Assembly: GCF_036711975.1 (NCBI RefSeq)
Contig: NC_091966.1
Location: forward strand, 38,137,501 to 38,201,500
From: Onthophagus taurus
Lineage: Eukaryota; Arthropoda; Insecta; Coleoptera; Scarabaeidae
DNA length: 64,000 bases
Reading direction: 5' to 3'
Positions 58,271 through 64,000 of this stretch are shown here, piece by piece (position 1 is the stretch's first letter; the number at the start of each line of letters is the position of its first letter). A program made the position numbers and the translations under genes. Under the pieces are notes generated by a model. It was not told the origin of the DNA. It saw only the letters and a list, made by a program, of their open reading frames with translations, and did not search any database.

Positions 58271-59430
58271 CACCTCTTCCTCTTCTCTTCCAGCACTACA
58301 CTCTTTTGTGGACTTTGGTTTGTTTCAGAACAGGTTGTTATTTCGATCTATCAGATGTCGTACACTTCCTTTCATACACTAAGCTCTCCACATCATCGTT
58401 TCTTAAGTCTTTCTCTAAGTCTCTGTTCCTGTGATGTCTATTCTCATCAGTCGTCCGTCGCCCAGCATCTTTTCCAGATATTATCCTCGATATCTTCAGT
58501 GACATTATTCATTTCATTTAGTGAATACCAAATATATTAAGCTGAGGTTGCATGCGTTTCTCCTTCGGAATCTTGCGGACTCCATACTTTTAAGGCTTCT
58601 TTTGTAAGTTGAGTAAATTTTTCCCTCAGTTCTCCTTTGCTGGGACTTAGGATCATTATATCATCTGCCTAGGCACATAGCTTTCGAGGTTTTAGTGTTG
58701 ATCAAATTTCGCATTCCAAGGTTAATTACCGGACTCCGCAGTTTATTTCAAACAGTTCTGTTAGCTCTTCTACAACTTCTCGATTTTGACAGTTGTTTTC
58801 GATCTAGTTAGCGTGATATTAATTAAACTTGTTAGCTTCTGCGAGTTGGCAACTCGGTAGGTTCTCACATCAAAAGTTGATCGATTTGGCTGTATTTATC
58901 CGAACCTGGGATTGTTCATGTTACCTTGTGGATTTTTTATGTGAAAAACAGGTGATGATGATTTTGAGGTTATTGTGTCGACCATTGTCATTAGTTTTAT
59001 CGATGAGACTTTGTTTATCACATCTGGGTATATATCCTCCTTTCCGAGCTGAGTTTGAGAAGATACTAATATCCCTCATAACAATTATGCAGTTCCTCTT
59101 TCGTATGACGTTCTAAACAATTTGGAGCTCTTCAAAGATCTGCTCCACTATTGCCTCTTGGGTGTTTTCAGTTGGAGCATATATATTTATAAATGTTTGT
59201 TGTGGAAATTACTGTTAACACATAATTTTCAGATTCTATCAATTGGCAGAAAACCATATCGATTTGTAAATTTTGTTATTCACTTAAAACCATAATATCA
59301 TTACTGTTCCATTCCACTATGGAAAAACGTGTAACATCTTTGTTGAATTGACTTACACCTTATCATATTTACTCATTTTTTCCGCTACATTTTGCATCTC
59401 ACCTGCCTGCAATAATTTATATCATGTATT
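58270..59430 (-). pseudogene. LINE endonuclease-reverse transcriptase remnant
   Basis: The minus strand, from high to low coordinates, reads NSNDIMVLSE, IYAPTE.TQEAIVEQIFEEL (endonuclease), NDNGRHNNLKIIITCFSHKK (usual SNDNG..L...FPHKD..KxTW), then NRKQLSKS (usual FKQAYDSI.R..L) and an AYADDI-equivalent region (ESYV..QMI, LSPSKGELREKFTQLTKEAL). Many stops and frame changes. Old, inactive and internally deleted. Confidence 0.65.
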
Positions 59431-61634
59431 ATATCTATTTTCTTAGCGTGTCATCTTTCAGTAATCAGTCCTCACCTATATTTATTAACTTACTTCATTA
59501 TAAAAAACTTTGTTTCAAATATCAAAATTGTTGTTCAAATTCAAATATACGAGGAAAAAGTTTGTACAATGGAATCATTGTTCATCACACAAAAGTTATT
59601 ATTGTTGATTGTTTGCAAAGTCTTTCACTATTACATGCTCTTAAGTGAGGATTGTAGTTCCCCATCAATATGTATCAACGTTGCATGCGTAGTTCGTCGT
59701 AATCATACACATTTAATTAAACATCCTGTGGGGTATATCCAGCTTGGATAACGGCATTTGCTACAGATAGTCTAAAAGATATAAGGTTTTTGTTTACAAC
59801 GGTATGACTGTATCGAGGATTTGATGTTATTTCCATCACAATTCTGTTCAACAACTATATTTTGTTCTTAAATGTTTAGAAAGTGAAAGATAGCACTTTC
59901 AGAGACAAATTGAATTCTAAAGTGACGTTTTGTTCATAGAGAATAACTTCTTAGAAATAGAATTTCTATCTTTTATTTAATTGTTCAAGAAATTAAAATA
60001 CAGAATAGAAATGTAAGTTTTGTCCGCTCAACAAAACCATTATTAAAAAGTCATTTCGGAGTAAAATAGGCAATTCTTTAAGTTGTTAAAGAAATTCTTT
60101 AAATATTTCTTAGTCTATTTATTCATTATTGAGCGGTGATTCATCAAAAATGTCATTATCGCTTCGCAAAGACAAAATATAATGATAACTTAATATTATA
60201 GTATAGTAGAATTGAGTTCACTTTTCCAACAAAATTTAAAATTTTCTAATATTGTATTTCTTTATTTCATTGTGGGATTTAGTTCACCTATAATTATTTC
60301 TATAGGTCACTTTGACTTTGCTAATAACAATGGCTATGTAATTTCCTAGAATATGAAGCAACGTAATATTTCAACGAATAATTTATAGTACTATTATTCA
60401 TGATTCGGTTCTATATTTAGCCTGGGGATTCTTTTACACGCATTTTGTCCCGCATGACATAAAAGTTTTAAAATCGGTCTATTGTTAAGCGCCTATACGA
60501 GAAAAGTGCTGTTTTCATTGGACACGACGCAACGATATAACCTTATTATATGCATCATTGTTGCTTCACATATTAATCTCTAGGGCGTTCTTCGGGATAT
60601 ATGCGCCCATATTACTGATTATTAATCTTTCGTCAGAGGCATAAAATGCAATTGTCTGATCGGTTCATTGACTTTGAGGCGGCTATTATTGAAGCGGGCC
60701 AGCGTGGCATGCACTTCTAATCAGCTACATGCCCAGCTAGTAAATTTAGAGAAGAGTTTAGTATATAAAATTAGACCTGGTTGGCAGCCGGTAATTATTT
60801 TCCATGCTCAAGTAGTTCCTCGAATTACGTATTTCTAGTGGGTGTGCTTTATTTAGAAAGATTGTAGTAATCAGGGCAAGATTGACCCGCGTGTTTTAAT
60901 CTAGTTTAACCAGATTAATTTATAATCTTATTAAATTTGATTCAAAGTCTAATTACGAAACTACTCACGTGTCATGTTATTTTGCGTTTTTTGATAACTT
61001 ATAACCTTGTTTAAAATTCTAAGAGTGAAGGAACAAAAAACATTAATGGAATAGTAATTGCTTTATACCTGTAATATAATACCAATAAAAGGTAAACTGG
61101 CGCCGGACGAACCGGATGTATTCGAGAAATTTTCTCTCCAAGGGGTGCTTAAGAAACATGAAATATGTATCCTTTTTCTACCGATTTAGAAACAATTAAA
61201 ACAACACCATGTCGAATTTTATAGTTGGTGTGAATAGAAAAAAATATCAACTTCCGTTCTTATTACAAGTTGACTTGATTGTAGATAAAAATTTAGGTCG
61301 ATATAGTAGTTAGTTTTTTATAGAATAAAAAGTATCAATGAATTTCTTCATCCACACACTTTACTTATGATTATGGTGTTATAATTTCTCTTTATGGAAT
61401 AGGATATTTATTTTTTTGGATCGCTATGTTTATGACTGCTGGGAAAATAGGGCAAAAGTGTTTACGTTACAACGACGGCGGTACCGAGTTTTAAACTAAA
61501 CGTAAACTTACTTTATATACACTTTATGTTCTGGCAAAACCTGGGGAATCCAGGCCGAGACACGATAATACCAGGGTTCGGTATTATTTTATAATTGTTC
61601 CGAGACATTCACCCTTTCTTCTAACAGTTAGCAT
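59431..61634. other. No gene established; conserved-looking patch at 60640-60800
   Basis: Mostly AT-rich. 60640-60800 (GGCGGCTATTATTGAAGCGG, CAGCGTGGCATGCACTTC) and 61100-61140 are GC-richer and may be regulatory. Confidence 0.35.
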
Positions 61635-61710
61635 TTGTACATTTGCCAACGTTGTTGTCCACCGCCCGTTTCAAACGGGTGCGGTGGTCTTGAGTTTGGC
61701 AAAGGTACAA
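61635..61710 (+). ncRNA. Candidate pre-miRNA hairpin
   Basis: The 76-nt segment folds into one hairpin. TTGTAC pairs with GTACAA, TTTGCCAA with TTGGCAAA after a single A/G mismatch, an internal loop of 8-9 nt follows, then CCACCGC with GCGGTGG, and CCGTTT/AAACGG closing the loop with a 2-nt bulge. Arm length and mismatch pattern fit a miRNA precursor. A 3'-arm product would contain TTTGGCAAAGGTACAATGAC, whose first eight bases equal those of vertebrate miR-182; I cannot say this is homology. It lies downstream of the 55.5-kb exon, possibly in its intron. The complement would also fold. Confidence 0.5.
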
Positions 61711-62069
61711 TGACACATACACATAATTAGTGCAAGTAGCTTTGTATGTAAATTTAGACTGGAAGGACAGCTAAAAGCAGAAAATGCTTTTACGTCAAAT
61801 TGAGGATAATTTAATGTTAGTCGTCGCGCTTTTATACCTTGGAAGCGACTACAAGAGCGTTCAATTAGCTTTATAATTAAAACCAGATCATATATTTAGG
61901 TGTAACTATCTTAGTTTTTATTATTGCTATTTTGGAGAGAGGTCAAAAAGTTAAGGTCAACAAAATAAGATAACCAGCGACCGTGACATTGCGATTTGTG
62001 AAACATGTTATTCTAATGTGACTGACATATTTGTAATGGTACTTTCACTGTTTGTTCTCTACATACATT
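61711..62069. other. No gene seen
   Basis: AT-rich spacer. Confidence 0.4.
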
Positions 62070-62300
62070 TGTGATTGATGACAGACGATGTAGAAAGAGA
62101 GAGTGAAGACGCGCCTGAAGTCGCCTTCCATAAAGTGCGTTTGGTGGGGTGATCAACACCACGGCAATGCCACCGTCCAGTTAACTGAAGTCGAGTCGTT
62201 TAGATCACCGGATACGTTCGAACGTACCGGTCTACTGAAGAACCAGGTGTGCTTTTACGATAGTGCCTCACACGAGTTGTGGTTAACCTACCAGATGTAA
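62070..62300 (+). CDS. Candidate coding exon, unknown protein
   Basis: A GC-richer block inside AT-rich DNA. One frame open through 62103-62297 reads KTRLKSPSIKCVWWGDQHHG, NATVQLTEVESFRSPDTFER, TGLLKNQVCFYDSASHELWL, ending TYQM and TAA. There is no ATG in frame at the start. An acceptor could be ATGACAG (to 62083) and a donor AACCAG|GTGTGC (62248). The composition (W, H, balanced charge) is protein-like. The SIKCVWWGD text weakly recalls the xVRLRWWGE segment of C2CD3 N-termini, too little to assign. Confidence 0.3.
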
Positions 62301-64000
62301 ACATTTGGAACGTTACTGAAACTTTTAAATATTTTGCTTATAGTGAAACAAAAAAAATGTTTTTAGTAGTGAATAAGTGTTTATAGTAATAGTATTTATG
62401 ATATTATAGGAAATCTTAAAAATGCATAAGGTAAGATTAAAAAAAAAAAATTTTATTTATTTAATTTATCTATCACTATAAATATCGTTATCTTTATGCC
62501 AATATTGACAAATTCCTCCTACAAATTTGTATTACCTTCAGGTATTGGTTGATTAGTTTATTCTCGATAACAGGTATGATCACAAAAAGTCTTTATGGTT
62601 TATAAGCTCAAAATTAAATACGTCGGTCTAAATAGCAGCATAACCATGAAGACCAATTAAATACACTAAAGACATATTGTGGCTTTATTAGAAATTGTAA
62701 ATTATTCTCTTAACTAGAACACGCCAGATTAATCTTAACATACTTTTTTCTTCTTATTTTTCTTTAAACGAGGAAGCATAAACCTAATTGTGTTTTAAAA
62801 TTCACGCTTTTCATTGCAGTTTTAATGGGATTTTATTCGCGCTTGGCGGGCATAAAGTTCGCAATCTAATTTTACGCGTACCTTGTGGAAGGCGTAGGTA
62901 TATGATTAAAATAGTAACCTTAGTCACATGTGTATATTATGCATTCTACTCCAAATATCATTTAATAAAGATTTTAATTTGAGTTGTAACTAAAAAATAA
63001 GAAGTGTTATTATTATTCTTCTCGTTCAAGGTTTACATTTTTAAGTGTGGTAACAATAGCACATTATATTGACACAACAATACACCACATACGTTTTTAA
63101 AACTAAACGGCACGCGGTGCCTGACCTTCTTTACATAACCACGTAGTGCGTACTCGAAGATATGTCTGTGCATCTTATATAGGTTGACATTACAATGATT
63201 TGCACGGAAATAGTACGGTTCAATAAAATCAACTAAGAGCTTTAAGTTGTTAAATGCCGGAAATTCTGTATTTTCTTAGGGTTGGTTTTATTGAACCCTT
63301 AAGACAGTCTATTAGTACTTATTCTGATACAATCTCATGCTTCCTATTAAATCACCCTCCAATTACTATAAAGAATCTGCTACTGCGGCGTGAAAAGTGG
63401 CCAGTTGTCTTTTTATATCCTCTCCAATTTAAAACCCAATCTATAAGATAATTACAGTGCGGTCTTGTAGCTGATAAAGAAACTCTTTCTCAGACAACAA
63501 GTTCTTGTCCTTGCTCCGACAAGCAACAACTTGGCTGTACTAAATTTGGTATTCATATCCACGCACACGTTGTAAATATTCAGATTTTTTAACTCCGAGC
63601 TATAGCCGTCCACATTTTTATGTCTGTAAGTAGGGGCTACCCTCGCGTACGAGGCTTTCAATGTTCGTAGATAGGTGTGGTATGGACACTCCAACGTGTG
63701 TGGCTCATAAACGTGTCTGGTATAATGGGCCCCGAAGTATTTACTTCAGATTAGATGTCTGGCGACTTACCGGTTGTTTTTTTGATGTAGCAGGTTTGAA
63801 AAGATCTCGTAAAGTTCAATGAACAAGAATTTATGGCCGCAAAATTCTATACTAGTATTCTCGAATATTTCTTCTTATTAACCATCATCAACATTCCTTT
63901 GCTTCAACGAAACGCACTTTGGTTTCACCACACTATCAAAGAGAAAATGTACATACTTACCAATTTACGTGTTTGCGTCGTTTTACCATATTATCTAAAT
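62301..64000. other. No gene established
   Basis: AT-rich to about 63090. 63100-63180 and 63450-63760 are somewhat GC-richer. An 80-codon minus frame (63694-63452) with YHTYLRTLKASYARVAPTYR has no splice or family support. Confidence 0.35.

Overview
The window looks like an AT-rich, repeat-heavy insect nuclear genome. Evidence: spliced genes with short introns (51 and 70 bp in one gene), a TCAGT-type initiator, a clear ortholog of the insect gene cueball, and many Tc1/mariner, hAT and non-LTR (LINE) copies. A beetle is my best guess from the overall style; nothing in the sequence proves it. There is no bacterial or organellar sequence, and no rRNA, tRNA or CRISPR array was found.

Layout. 1-18.6 kb is transposon and satellite territory. 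A hAT-type element (895-5688) with an exact 8-bp target duplication carries about 12 copies of a 362-bp satellite, which is itself a dimer of a ~181-bp ancestral monomer. A second, truncated, inverted copy (17205-18606) keeps the same hAT-end/satellite junction. Between them lie a Tc1/mariner-type fold-back element with ~174-bp central tandem repeats (7768-9497), Q/P-rich pseudogene pieces in opposite orientations, another inverted-repeat element with internal repeats (10922-11645), an odorant-receptor-like pseudogene (about 12.06-12.94 kb), a TATA-type promoter with a possible first exon (13.18-13.27 kb), and a Tc1-like element with long inverted repeats (15505-16875).

20-29 kb holds two genes that look real: a three-exon gene for a Thr/Lys-rich secreted or membrane protein (minus strand, 20212-21304) and an intronless single-domain protein-disulfide-isomerase-like gene (plus strand, 27866-28360). 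Tc1, mariner and LINE wrecks lie between them. 29.5-33.9 kb is a nest: one LINE 3' region, tandemly duplicated, is interrupted by an RNase H-bearing LINE on the other strand (9-bp target duplication) and by a small inverted-repeat element (7-bp target duplication).

34.7-45.5 kb is the cueball (cue) ortholog on the minus strand. I could assemble all four coding exons (583 codons), including a 73-nt signal-peptide exon 5.7 kb upstream of the main exon. Its 3.3-kb intron 2 contains a ~60-bp minisatellite with a 204-bp higher-order period. A CpG-rich segment with an NRF-1/Ewg-type palindrome separates cue from a divergent plus-strand transcription start at about 46017.

46-64 kb is mostly non-coding, with LINE fragments (47, 49, 53.5 and 58-59 kb), a nested inverted-repeat transposon (46.96-48.63 kb), two candidate first or early exons on the plus strand (51.5 and 55.5 kb) followed by long intron-like sequence, a strong miRNA-like hairpin (61635-61710) and a coding-looking 62.1-kb segment. 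The most notable theme is repeated association of tandem arrays with the inside of DNA transposons.
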